Position numbers and translations under genes: made by a program. Shown here in pieces: positions 53,930-62,971 of a stretch of DNA of 64,000 bases. The DNA comes from Brachionus rotundiformis (taxonomy: Eukaryota; Rotifera; Eurotatoria; Ploima; Brachionidae): positions 60,444-124,443 of the forward strand of contig JAESIW010000032.1 in assembly GCA_016802295.1 (NCBI GenBank). Reading direction: 5' to 3'. How positions within the stretch are numbered: the first letter of the stretch is position 1; every line of letters starts with the position of its first letter. The notes under the pieces are model-generated. The model saw nothing but the letters and a program-made list of their open reading frames with translations. It did not search any database and was not told where the DNA came from.

Positions 53930-54006
53930 GGGTCTGTAGCTCAGCTGGTTAGAGCAGGCCGCTCATAACGGTCTGGTCGGGGGTTCAAGTCCCTCCGGAC
54001 CCACCA
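53930..54006 (+). tRNA. tRNA with CAT anticodon (tRNA-Ile2 or elongator tRNA-Met)
   Basis: The acceptor stem GGGTCTG/CGGACCC begins with a G-C pair, so it is not the initiator. The loop CTCATAA gives CAT and CCA is encoded. The GGCCG/CGGTC anticodon stem and the CTGGTCG variable region resemble tRNA-Ile2, whose C34 is changed to lysidine by TilS, more than tRNA-Met; this is a judgement, not proof. Confidence 0.93.
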
Positions 54007-54097
54007 TTTACTTTAAAATTCAAAAAAAATTATAATATTACCACAATATAACATTATTTATAAAAATAGTGTTTTTTTAATAATACTGCTTGTACTG

Positions 54098-54330
54098 TAC
54101 AACAACGTATTGTTAGGTGTTTGCTTAATACGTACTTGTTTAGTGCTAATGGGCAATACTTGTAAAGTATAGTGTTAGTGCTTAGTTGTAAATAAAAGTT
54201 GTTATAAGCTAGCGTAATGGCAATTGTAAGCAATAGGCATAGTGGGGCTTGTTTAAACCTTTATGTACTGCTTTAGTTTAAAAATTGTTGGGTATAAAAA
54301 AACAGATAATTGTTAGTTATCTGTTTTTTT
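54098..54330 (+). ncRNA. Candidate small structured RNA with intrinsic terminator
   Basis: Between the CAT tRNA and the terminator at 54296 lies about 200 nt with no open frame but about 31% GC, against 8-15% in other gaps, and G well in excess of C. CAACAA (54100-54105) can pair with TTGTTG (54285-54290) to close the whole element. Inside are ACGTATT/AATACGT (54105-54111 with 54127-54133), ATACTT/AAGTAT (54156-54161 with 54165-54170) and ATTG/CAAT (54223-54226 with 54231-54234). I see no SRP RNA, RNase P RNA or tmRNA signature. A 6S-like RNA or a decayed gene are alternatives. Confidence 0.4.
54296..54330. terminator. Strong bidirectional rho-independent terminator
   Basis: Seven A followed by CAGATAA (54296-54309) pairs exactly with TTATCTG followed by seven T (54317-54330) over a 7-nt loop. 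It serves the minus-strand cyclophilin gene (stop at 54355) and whatever is transcribed from the left. Confidence 0.9.
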
Positions 54331-54354
54331 GTTTTAACTTTGCAAAAGCATTAA

Positions 54355-55431
54355 TTAAGACGCAGGGGTAGGGGTTGTTGTAGAAGATACTTCTTGTTTA
54401 GTTTTATTATCTTCTTCTACCGCAGGTTCTACTGCATTAGGTTCTTCTGCATTAATATCCTCTACCTTGGTTGCATCTAAAGTTTCGTTTAGTTTTTTAG
54501 CTTCAATTTCATCTTTAATTTTTTGCAACTCTTCTAATTTAGCTTGCTCTTCTAGTTCTTTTTGTTTTTGCAATTCTTGTTGCTGTTCTTCTAAGGCTTT
54601 TTGCTCTTCTAAAGCTTTAGCTTGTTCTTCTAAAAAGCTTCTATTTTCTTTACGATCATCCGTTGTAGATTGTTGCGGGTTATTAGCTTGCGACAACAGG
54701 TTCATTTTTATAATAGGAATAGGCCTGTTTAAATCACCTTCTTGGTTAATAGTACCGCTAAGGCTTTCTAGATAATCTATACCAGAAATAACTTTAGCAA
54801 AAATTGTAGATGTACCGTTTAACCATTCAAAATTATTAAAGGTAATAAAAAATTGATTTGCTTCGCCAAATTCTGTACCATTATTTGCCATAGCAACCAT
54901 ACCTCTGGCAAAAGTTAAGTTATTTTCTTCTTTTTTTCTAGGTTCTACAGATATACCGTATCTACTGTTGCTGGGGTCTCCTGCTTGTAAAATGTAATTA
55001 GGTATAATTCTAAAAATATCGGTATTGTTATAAAAGCCAGAGTTAACTAAATTTTGAAAAGCTTGTACAGTATTAGGGGCTTTATCTGGAAAAAGTTGTA
55101 ATAATATGGTGGCGTCTTCTAAATATATTGCCACGTAATTATCTGGATTTTGTATAACATCTTGCACTATTTCTGCAGGTAAAGATTCTATAATGTCTTC
55201 GCCGTATATGTTAGTATCGTAAAATATAGAGTAATTATTGTTAATTTTTTGCTCTAATTCTTGCTTTAGTTCTTCTCTGGTTTTAGGTTTTGGTGTGCTG
55301 TTAGCACCTACTACCACTGTTTGTAATTCTTTAGAGTTTTCTGCGGTGCTTGGCTGGTTTTCTTCTGCAAAAATATTGCTAAAAAGCAAAAAACTAAAAA
55401 CCAAGGTAAGATATATTTTATTGTTTTTCAT
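54355..55431 (-). CDS. Periplasmic cyclophilin-type peptidyl-prolyl isomerase with coiled-coil tail
   Basis: The 358-residue protein has a signal peptide (about 1-22, ending IFA), a spacer, and a cyclophilin domain (about 95-250) with IFRIIPNYILQAGDPS, FARGMVAMANNG and ANQFFITFNNFEWLNG. Residues 260-320 are Glu/Gln/Lys/Leu-rich heptads that should form a coiled coil, followed by an acidic, Thr/Pro-rich tail. Periplasmic cyclophilins are usually under 200 residues, so the C-terminal 100 residues are an addition. It would assist folding of exported proteins. The active-site arginine context FRII is kept. Confidence 0.85.
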   Translation of the reverse strand: MKNNKIYLTLVFSFLLFSNIFAEENQPSTAENSKELQTVVVGANSTPKPKTREELKQELEQKINNNYSIFYDTNIYGEDIIESLPAEIVQDVIQNPDNYVAIYLEDATILLQLFPDKAPNTVQAFQNLVNSGFYNNTDIFRIIPNYILQAGDPSNSRYGISVEPRKKEENNLTFARGMVAMANNGTEFGEANQFFITFNNFEWLNGTSTIFAKVISGIDYLESLSGTINQEGDLNRPIPIIKMNLLSQANNPQQSTTDDRKENRSFLEEQAKALEEQKALEEQQQELQKQKELEEQAKLEELQKIKDEIEAKKLNETLDATKVEDINAEEPNAVEPAVEEDNKTKQEVSSTTTPTPAS

Positions 55432-55601
55432 AATTTTATTTAAATAAACTTAACTATTGTAATTAATAATACTAAATATAATTATACATTAAAAATAAAA
55501 AAACATAAATTAATATTTAGCAATGTAGCATATTTAAAATATTTTTATATGTTTTTTATGTATTGTAAACGCTTTAAATAGGCGTATTTAACAATTTTAT
55601 G

Positions 55602-55630
55602 TTGCATATTTATATTATAAAAACTATACT
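55602..55630 (+). promoter_or_regulatory. Sigma70-type promoter ahead of pyk
   Basis: TTGCAT (55602-55607) and TATACT (55625-55630) are 17 nt apart, about 115 nt before the pyk ATG. A TATAAT at 55630-55635 overlaps but has no -35 at standard spacing. Confidence 0.5.
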
Positions 55631-55640
55631 ATAATAGTAT

Positions 55641-55658
55641 TAACTTAATGTTAAGTTA
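55641..55658. promoter_or_regulatory. 18-bp palindrome just downstream of the pyk promoter (possible operator)
   Basis: TAACTTAATGTTAAGTTA has perfect 8-bp arms around TG and begins 10 nt after the -10 element, at the likely transcription start. A second partial copy (TTAACTTAAA) occurs near 55700. The position suits repression of pyk by a dimeric regulator, which is not identified. Confidence 0.45.
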
Positions 55659-55743
55659 CGCATTGTTTTATAAACCAAGTGTTGTAAATATTTATAAGCT
55701 TAACTTAAATAGTTTTAACAATAACATAAGAAGACCATTACCC

Positions 55744-57189
55744 ATGAAAAATAAAGCAGATAAAAGAGTTAGAATTGTATCTACATTAGGCCCAGCCACA
55801 AGATCTTTAGAAATGATAGAAAAATTATTACTAAATGGGGTAAATGTTTTTAGATTAAATTTTAGCCATTCAGAGCATCACGAACATTTAGAGGCTTACA
55901 ATAATGTTAGAGAAGCCGCTAAAAAGCACAATGCATCGGTAGGTGTATTAGCAGATATGCAGGGGCCAAAGTTAAGAGTAGGTAAATTTAAAAACGATAA
56001 AGCAACTTTGCAAGCGGGGCAAACTTTTATTTTAGATTTAAAAGATGATTTAGGTGATGAAAACCGTGTTAAATTACCACATAAAGAAATTTTTGCCGCC
56101 CTACAAGGTAACGATGTGCTTTTGGTAGACGATGGTAAAATAAGATTAGAAGTAGAAGAATTTGGCGAAGATTACGCTAAAACCAAAGTTGTTGTTGGTG
56201 GCGTTATTTCTAATTCTAAAGGGGTTAACTTTCCTTCTGGTATTTTGCAGTTATCTATATTAACCGAAAAAGATTTAAAAGATTTAGAATTTGCTTTATC
56301 TTTAGGGGTAGATTATATTGGTTTGTCTTTTATTCAAACAGCAGAAGATGTTATTAGAGCTAAAGAAATTATTAAAGGTAGAGCCAAGGTTGTTTCTAAA
56401 ATAGAAAAGCCTTCTGCTTTACAATTTTTAGCAGGTATAGTTAAAGAATCTGATGGTATTATGGTTGCCCGTGGCGATTTAGGGGTAGAGGTGCCTGTGG
56501 AAACTGTGCCAGTAGTGCAAAAACAAATTATTAAAGAATGTATTAAACACAACAAGCCAGTTATTGTGGCAACGCAAATGTTAGACTCTATGACTAACCT
56601 ACCAGTACCTACCAGAGCAGAAGCATCGGACGTAGCTAATGCCGTGTACGATGGTGCCGATGCCGTTATGCTTTCTGGTGAAACTACAGTGGGCTTATAC
56701 CCTGTAGAAACCGTGCAAACTATGGCCAGAATTATTAATAGCGTAGAAGTAGATGAAGAATACTGGGATAAAATTAAAGCCAGAAAGCAATCTGCTTACC
56801 AACAACATTTTTCTGCCACTAAAACTAGTATTGGGTTATCTATTAGTTATATGGCAAACCAAATTAGCGAAATGGTTGGGGCTAAGGTTATAGTTGCATA
56901 TTCTTACCATGGTACTACTATTAACCGTATTAGTCATCAACGCCCTAAGGTTAAAATTTTAGGCGTAACCGATAATCCGCAATTGTTAAATCAATCTTGT
57001 TTAAACTGGGGTGTGCAATCTGTACTTATAGAAAAAGCAACTTCTTTTTCTGAAGTTGTACAATTTGCCAGTGGCTGGTTAAAAGATAATGGTTGGGTTG
57101 TAACGGGCGATAGAATTGTAGTTGTGGCCTCGGTTCCTATTAACGAAGGCGGGCCTTGTAATTCTTTAAAAGTAGAAGAAATACAATAA
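55744..57189 (+). CDS. pyk: Pyruvate kinase
   Basis: The 481-residue enzyme makes ATP and pyruvate from phosphoenolpyruvate. It begins RVRIVSTLGPATRS, has the catalytic lysine in VVSKIEKPSA, the Mg2+ site MVARGDLGVEVP and the ATQMLDSMT motif, then a C-terminal regulatory domain. I start at ATG 55744, as the family start begins there; the frame extends 32 codons upstream without similarity. It shows that lower glycolysis or PEP metabolism is kept. Confidence 0.96.
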   Translation: MKNKADKRVRIVSTLGPATRSLEMIEKLLLNGVNVFRLNFSHSEHHEHLEAYNNVREAAKKHNASVGVLADMQGPKLRVGKFKNDKATLQAGQTFILDLKDDLGDENRVKLPHKEIFAALQGNDVLLVDDGKIRLEVEEFGEDYAKTKVVVGGVISNSKGVNFPSGILQLSILTEKDLKDLEFALSLGVDYIGLSFIQTAEDVIRAKEIIKGRAKVVSKIEKPSALQFLAGIVKESDGIMVARGDLGVEVPVETVPVVQKQIIKECIKHNKPVIVATQMLDSMTNLPVPTRAEASDVANAVYDGADAVMLSGETTVGLYPVETVQTMARIINSVEVDEEYWDKIKARKQSAYQQHFSATKTSIGLSISYMANQISEMVGAKVIVAYSYHGTTINRISHQRPKVKILGVTDNPQLLNQSCLNWGVQSVLIEKATSFSEVVQFASGWLKDNGWVVTGDRIVVVASVPINEGGPCNSLKVEEIQ

Positions 57190-57236
57190 ACAATAATAAA
57201 TAGCAATAAATATAATAATTTTAGGAATGTTTGTTA

Positions 57237-58565
57237 ATGAGTAATGTTGAAAAAAAAGCGTTTTACAAAAAACCAATATTTTATGTAACGCTAGCCTTTA
57301 TTTTGTTTTTAGTGTTAATAATTATGCCTAGTAAAAATAATTACAACCAAGCCAGCAAAGGTAATGTGGTTAATGCACAGGCTACTGCAAAAGATAGTGC
57401 AAGCAACACAAATAATGCAGAAAATGTAGATAATACCAACGCCAAGCCAAGCACTACAACTAACCAAAAAAGCAATAATACAAATGCTAGTAACAACCAA
57501 AGTGCAACTACTACGCCGGTTAAAAGTGCAAATAACACCGCTAGTAAACCTACAAAAACTACTAATGTAAATATTATTAAAGTGGTTAACACTGATTACA
57601 CTGTTTTAGATAGCGTGGTTGGTGTGGTAAATAGCCAAAATACAACTAAAGTATCTGCAGAAAGCAGTGGCGTAATTGCAGTAGTAAAAGTAAACGAAGG
57701 CGATAAAGTTACTAAAAACCAAGTAGTTGCAGTGTTGCAAAATAAAGAATTGGTTAACCAAAAGCAATCTTTACTTGCAGATATAGATGATATGGTTGCA
57801 AAAATTAAGCAACAAGAAAAAAACTTACAGCGTTACGAATCTTTATTGCAAGAAGGTTTTGCATCTGAAGTAGAGGTAGAACAAGCTAGGTTAGATGTAA
57901 ATACACTAAAGCAAAAGTTGGTTTCTTTGCAAGTTGCTTTAAAAAACAATGCTATTCAGCAAAATAAACTAATGGTTAGGGCAACTGCTACAGGCGTGGT
58001 TAAAACCAAAAAAGTAGAAGAGGGTGATTTTATTGGCACCGGCGGAGTTGTGGTAGAGTTAATAGATACCAACAATTTAAAAGTTACCGCAGGGGTTTCG
58101 TTTGATTCTGCTAAGTACATTAAAGTTGGTAGTAGCGTTAATATTTTTAGTTTAACCAATAATACTAAATTGGCTAGCGGTACTGTTACATTAATTAAGC
58201 CAGAAATTGATAGTACTACTAAAACTTCGCAAGTGCAGGTTAATTTTAAAAACACTAATGGCGGTATTAAAGTTGGCGGTACCGTTAAATTAAATTTACC
58301 ACTACAAACTATAAAAAATGCAGTGTTGTTACCAGCCAGAGCCGTAATTTTAAGACCAGCAGGCTATGTGGTTTATGTGTTATCTAAATCACGTAAAGAT
58401 TTAGGTAAAAATATTTACGAAGTAACCGAGCAAGTAGTAAGTGTAGAAGAAGTTGAGAATGGAATTTATTTAGAAAACTCTGGTAATTTAGTACCTAATA
58501 GCTTAATAGTGCTAGAAGGTGCTGGTTTTTTAACAAATAATGCGTTAGTAAAAGTAAGCGAGTAA
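57237..58565 (+). CDS. RND efflux periplasmic adaptor (membrane fusion protein)
   Basis: The 442-residue adaptor has a membrane anchor (about 12-30), an Asn/Thr/Ser/Lys-rich linker (about 33-100), then split lipoyl halves (SSGVIAVVKVNEGDKVTKNQ and ATATGVVKTKKVEEGDFI) around a coiled-coil hairpin, a beta-barrel and a membrane-proximal domain. It bridges the inner-membrane pump and TolC-like channel encoded next. I start at ATG 57237 with AGGA ten nucleotides upstream; a TTG six bases earlier is the alternative. The substrate is unknown. Confidence 0.9.
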   Translation: MSNVEKKAFYKKPIFYVTLAFILFLVLIIMPSKNNYNQASKGNVVNAQATAKDSASNTNNAENVDNTNAKPSTTTNQKSNNTNASNNQSATTTPVKSANNTASKPTKTTNVNIIKVVNTDYTVLDSVVGVVNSQNTTKVSAESSGVIAVVKVNEGDKVTKNQVVAVLQNKELVNQKQSLLADIDDMVAKIKQQEKNLQRYESLLQEGFASEVEVEQARLDVNTLKQKLVSLQVALKNNAIQQNKLMVRATATGVVKTKKVEEGDFIGTGGVVVELIDTNNLKVTAGVSFDSAKYIKVGSSVNIFSLTNNTKLASGTVTLIKPEIDSTTKTSQVQVNFKNTNGGIKVGGTVKLNLPLQTIKNAVLLPARAVILRPAGYVVYVLSKSRKDLGKNIYEVTEQVVSVEEVENGIYLENSGNLVPNSLIVLEGAGFLTNNALVKVSE

Positions 58566-58572
58566 AAATACA

Positions 58573-61500
58573 ATGAACTTTCCTGAATTAGGTATAAACA
58601 GACACGTAATGGCTGTAATGACGGCACTAGCTATTATTGCTTTTGGTTTAGTTAGTTGGACTAGAGTTGGCGTAGAAGAAACCCCAAATGTTGAGTTTCC
58701 TTTTATTTCTGTGGTTACAACTCTACCGGGGGCAGATAGTGATATAATAGATAATCAAATAACATCTATTATGATTAATAATTTAAATGGTATTCCTGGA
58801 TTAGACAACATTTCTGGATATTCGTTAGACGGCGTAAGTAACGTTATTTTACAGTTTAACCTAAATAAAAATATAGATGTAGCTTTTAACGAAGTACAAG
58901 TTAAACTAAACCGAGCAATAGCAAGATTACCCAACGAAGCTAATACGCCTATAATAACTAAAGCTTCTGCTAATAGTGATCCATTTTTTACGCTAGTGTT
59001 ATATGGTAACAGAACCACAGAGCAGTTAAGTACTTATGCTAAAGACAACATTGTACCTACGCTTTCTAATATAGATGGGGTTTCGGAAATAGTTATTTAT
59101 GGCGAGCGTGAAACCTATGTATTAGTTACACTAGATACACAAAAAATGGCTAGTTATGCCGTAGGGGTAAACGATATTAGTAATGCTTTTGCTTCTTCGC
59201 ATATTCAGGTACCAGGTGGCGTTGTGGTTGGTGCAGATAACGAGTTTCCGTTAAAGCTAGACTTTGAATATAGAACCTTAAAAGATTTAAGAAGTTTAGT
59301 TATAAAGCAGTCTAATAGCTCGTTTGTAAGATTACAAGATGTTGCAACTGTAGAGTATGGTTCTAAACAAGAAAGTACATATTCTTCGTTTTTAGATTTT
59401 GCCGATAAAAACCAAAAAGGCAACCGCATTACCATTGGGGTTACAAAGGTTGCGGGTTCTAATGCTTTTGATATAGAAAAAGCTTTAATAAGCAAATTAA
59501 ATAGCAATATAGAAACCGCCTTGCCTGCTGGGGTTAATTTACAGGTTGCTTCTAACGATGTAGATTTTATTAGAAATTCGGTAAATAGTTTGCAAAGCCA
59601 TTTGGTAGAAGGTGTAATTATAACATCTTTAGTAGTGTTGCTAATTTTAGCTAATTTTAGGTCTACATTAATTATAGCATTTTCTATACCGGTTTCGTTA
59701 TTAGGTACAATTGTAGTAATGTACGCTTTTGGTTATACTTTTAACGTTTTAACTTTGCTAGCGTTGTTGCTACTAATAGGGGTAGTTGTAGATGATTCTA
59801 TAATAGTTTTAGAAAATATTTATAAACGGCTAGAACACGGCGATTCTCCTAAAACGGCGGCTATTGTTGGTAGCAAGCAGGTGTTGTTTGCAGTTTTAGC
59901 TTCTACTATTTCGTTAATTTCTATATTTGGACCTGTGGTTTTTATGGGCGGTATAATAGGTAAGTTTTTTAAATCTTTTGCTGTTGTTGTAGTTTTTGGG
60001 GTGTTAATTTCTTACTTTGTATCTTTATACATTACGCCAATGTTGTGTTCTAGATATTTAAAATATACCGGCAATAAATTTGTGGTTTTTAGAATGTTAG
60101 AAGCCATGTTTGAAGCCATAGAAAGTGTATATAGTAAATTTTTACGCTTTTTGTTTAAAGGCCATTGGGTGGTTAAACTAGGTATTGTTGTATCTGTATT
60201 TGTATTGGGTATTTATGTGGTAAAAAACTTTAGTGTACCTGTAGAATTTGTGCCACAAGAAGATTACTCTAGCGTAGCAATTAGAATTGAAACTCCGTAT
60301 TCTAGCAATTTAGATTATACCGTTAGTAAAATTAAAGAAGTAGAAAAGCTATTGTTAAATTACAAAGAAATTGAAAGTATTTCTAGCAGAGTAACCAGAG
60401 AAGTTAATAAAGCCAGAATAAGTGTTTCTATGGTGCCTATAGATAAACGCAGTGTTTCGCAAGATGAATTTGGCTTAATTTTACAAAAACAACTAAGCAG
60501 TGTTGTTGGTGCAACCGTTAGGGTTGGTGCTGGTAGGTCTTCTGGCGGGCCAGGTGGGGCAAAGGTTAGTATAATTTTGGCGGCTTCTAATTTAGATGAA
60601 CTTTACAAGCAATCTAACAAATTAATAGATTTATACAAAGCCCAAGATTATGTAAACACAGTAGATTATAGCTTAACGCTTAGCCCACGTGTTAGTATGA
60701 CAGTAAATAAAGATGTTGCCAATACCGTAGGGTTATCTGCCGTTGAAGTAGCCCGTATGATTACCACCGTGGTTAACGGAGCCAAAGTAGGCGATTTTAA
60801 CGAAAACGGAGCTAATACAAGGTACGAAGTTCGTTTGCAAGCTAACGAAGATAGTAAGTCTTACGCAGGTAAACTAGCAGATTTATACATAGCAAAAAAC
60901 AACAACTTATATAAATTAAGTAACTTTGTTAATGTTAGCCAGTATTTAGGTTATACATCTATTTTCCGTGAAGGTTTGTTATATTCTGCAACCATAGATA
61001 TAGACCCAAAAGCAGGGTTTGATACTTCTAGCAGTGCAGCTAAATCTTTAAAAATAGCGCAAGACAACCTACCATCTAATGTAGTTATTAAAACATCTGG
61101 TAATGCTAAAGATTTACAAGAAACTGTAGGTTATGTGTTTTTTGCCTTTGCGTTATCTATAGTGTTGCTATATATGGTGCTTGCTAGCCAGTTTAATTCT
61201 TATATTCAGCCATTTGCATTAATGATGCCGATTCCTTTAGCAATTTTTGGTGCGTGGTTTTCGTTATCAATTACTGGGTATTCGTTAAATATTTATTCTA
61301 TGATAGGTATGATTTTGCTAGTAGGTTTAGTGGTAAAAAATTCTATATTGTTAATAGACTTAGCTAACGAACTAAGAGCAGAGGGCGAAAGTATAAAAGA
61401 AGCCCTAATGCGTGCATGCCCACAACGTTTTAGGCCTATATTAATGACATCGCTAACCGTTATTTTAACAATGGTGCCGGCAATATTAGCCACAGGCGAA

Positions 61501-61665
61501 GGTTCGGTGTCTAGTGCTTCGTTATCTATGGTAGTTATAGGCGGAATGGCTTTTTCTACCTTATTAACCTTAATTATTATTCCATTAATATACTTTTTAA
61601 TAGAAAGCTTAAAGCAAACCATTATAAATAAATTTAAAAAGGTAGATAATACAAATGTTGCGTAA
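58573..61665 (+). CDS. RND efflux transporter, AcrB/HAE family
   Basis: The 1030-residue inner-membrane pump has 12 helices and two large periplasmic loops. The proton-relay aspartates stand at 407 and 408 (IGVVVDDSIIVLENI), the same numbers as in AcrB. Family blocks GVEETPNVEFPFISV-like at the N-terminus and VGLVVKNSILLIDLANE near 917-933 are present. It may expel drugs, dyes or envelope components. It starts 7 nt after the adaptor gene and overlaps the TolC-family gene by 11 nt. Confidence 0.95.
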   Translation: MNFPELGINRHVMAVMTALAIIAFGLVSWTRVGVEETPNVEFPFISVVTTLPGADSDIIDNQITSIMINNLNGIPGLDNISGYSLDGVSNVILQFNLNKNIDVAFNEVQVKLNRAIARLPNEANTPIITKASANSDPFFTLVLYGNRTTEQLSTYAKDNIVPTLSNIDGVSEIVIYGERETYVLVTLDTQKMASYAVGVNDISNAFASSHIQVPGGVVVGADNEFPLKLDFEYRTLKDLRSLVIKQSNSSFVRLQDVATVEYGSKQESTYSSFLDFADKNQKGNRITIGVTKVAGSNAFDIEKALISKLNSNIETALPAGVNLQVASNDVDFIRNSVNSLQSHLVEGVIITSLVVLLILANFRSTLIIAFSIPVSLLGTIVVMYAFGYTFNVLTLLALLLLIGVVVDDSIIVLENIYKRLEHGDSPKTAAIVGSKQVLFAVLASTISLISIFGPVVFMGGIIGKFFKSFAVVVVFGVLISYFVSLYITPMLCSRYLKYTGNKFVVFRMLEAMFEAIESVYSKFLRFLFKGHWVVKLGIVVSVFVLGIYVVKNFSVPVEFVPQEDYSSVAIRIETPYSSNLDYTVSKIKEVEKLLLNYKEIESISSRVTREVNKARISVSMVPIDKRSVSQDEFGLILQKQLSSVVGATVRVGAGRSSGGPGGAKVSIILAASNLDELYKQSNKLIDLYKAQDYVNTVDYSLTLSPRVSMTVNKDVANTVGLSAVEVARMITTVVNGAKVGDFNENGANTRYEVRLQANEDSKSYAGKLADLYIAKNNNLYKLSNFVNVSQYLGYTSIFREGLLYSATIDIDPKAGFDTSSSAAKSLKIAQDNLPSNVVIKTSGNAKDLQETVGYVFFAFALSIVLLYMVLASQFNSYIQPFALMMPIPLAIFGAWFSLSITGYSLNIYSMIGMILLVGLVVKNSILLIDLANELRAEGESIKEALMRACPQRFRPILMTSLTVILTMVPAILATGEGSVSSASLSMVVIGGMAFSTLLTLIIIPLIYFLIESLKQTIINKFKKVDNTNVA

Positions 61666-62971
61666 TTATATTGCATTATTAATAATAATATTTAGTTTTA
61701 ATATAACCAAAGCTTCTAATATTAAAAGTTTAGTAGATACAGCTTTAGCCAACAACAGTGGTTATTTAGCAGAACTTAACAAGCAAAAATCGTTAGATTT
61801 AGACGTTGCTTCTGCTAAAAGCTATTTGTACCCGCAAATAACTTTTAGTGCGGGTGCAACTAAATTGTTTGATTCTACTAGTAAGCCAGTTAGCAGTAAC
61901 ACGGATTCTACTAACTATAATTACGAAATTAGGCTAACCCAACCAATAATAGTGCTAGAAGCTTTAGGCGAAATAGATAAAATTAATTATAGGCAGTTAC
62001 AAGCAGAAATTAGTGTTGCAGAAGCTAAAAATCAATTAATTTTAGATGTTGTAACAACATATTTAGATATTTTAAAAGCTCAAGATTCTTTAAAATTACT
62101 AGAAGTGCAAACCAATGTTGTAACACAGCAACAAACAATGATAGAGCGTAAAATTAAAGAAGGTTTAGCCAAAAGCACAGATATTACAGAGGTAAAAGTA
62201 GAATTAGCTAATTTGTACTATAACTATGTAACACTACAAAGTAATTTACAAGTTTTATATTCTAATTTACAAAGTTTGGTAGGTAAGCCAGTTACTAAAA
62301 AAGATGTTTACCGTAGCCAATTATCTGGGTTTGAAACCATTAAACCTTTAGAAACACCGTTAGACAAATGGCAAAAAAATGCATTAAACAATAATTTATC
62401 TTTATTAAAGCTACGCTTAGAGGCACAGATTGCAGATAAAGAACTAGACACCGCAAATTACGCTTTTTTACCAACATTAACCGGTGTGGCTTCTTATGGG
62501 CAAAATTACATATCTAAAAACCCTAACGATGTAAGCTCCGATTCTTTAAGGCTAGGTTTAAACTTAAATGTTAATTTATTTGCCGGAGGTAAAGATTCGG
62601 CACGTAGAAAAAAAGCCAAACTTAATAAAAGCACAGTGCAGTATAACTTAACAGATTCGCAAAATAAAATTACTACCTTGGTTGCTAATAGTTACAACCA
62701 AATAAATAGTGGAATAGCTCAGATTTCTGCTTTAAACACCGCAGTTGCTCTAGCTAATCAAAACTATAATGCTGTTAAAAAATCTTATTTATTAGGTTTA
62801 AAAAGTAGTAACGATGTACTTTCTGTTTTGCAAAATCAATTTTCAGCACAAAATAATTTAGTTAATGCTAAATATAATATACTAGCCAACATAATAAAGT
62901 TGTATGGTAGTTTGGGGGAGATATCTGCGGATAATGTAGGTTTAGTGGATGAGTATTTAAGCGGATGGTAA
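61655..62971 (+). CDS. TolC-family outer-membrane efflux protein
   Basis: The 438-residue protein has a signal peptide (about 1-20) and the duplicated helical-barrel plan of TolC, including YLYPQITFSAGATK early and LPTLTGVASYGQNY in the second half. Together with the two upstream genes it forms a tripartite efflux operon. The final codons GGA TGG TAA run straight into the third tuf copy: the shared sequence begins at 62965, so the stop codon lies within tuf-identical DNA. The C-terminus may therefore be native or cut short. Confidence 0.9.
   Translation: MLRNYIALLIIIFSFNITKASNIKSLVDTALANNSGYLAELNKQKSLDLDVASAKSYLYPQITFSAGATKLFDSTSKPVSSNTDSTNYNYEIRLTQPIIVLEALGEIDKINYRQLQAEISVAEAKNQLILDVVTTYLDILKAQDSLKLLEVQTNVVTQQQTMIERKIKEGLAKSTDITEVKVELANLYYNYVTLQSNLQVLYSNLQSLVGKPVTKKDVYRSQLSGFETIKPLETPLDKWQKNALNNNLSLLKLRLEAQIADKELDTANYAFLPTLTGVASYGQNYISKNPNDVSSDSLRLGLNLNVNLFAGGKDSARRKKAKLNKSTVQYNLTDSQNKITTLVANSYNQINSGIAQISALNTAVALANQNYNAVKKSYLLGLKSSNDVLSVLQNQFSAQNNLVNAKYNILANIIKLYGSLGEISADNVGLVDEYLSGW

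Larger units (their letters stand above)
55432..55743. other. 312-nt divergent region between the cyclophilin gene and pyk
   Basis: The left part is extremely AT-rich (near 8% GC) with no visible element. The right part holds the pyk promoter and an 18-bp palindrome, listed separately. No small gene is evident; the frame running back from pyk to 55648 has no family support. Confidence 0.6.

Noticed and set aside
54098..54290. tmRNA, RNase P RNA or SRP RNA in the 54.1-54.3 kb gap
   Set aside because: The expected tag-reading frame, the GAGGAAAGTCC-type RNase P core and the GGAAGCAGCC SRP loop are all missing on both strands.
55648..55743. N-terminal extension of pyruvate kinase from an upstream start
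   Set aside because: The 32 extra residues have no family similarity, and the upstream ATG lies inside the palindrome near the transcription start.
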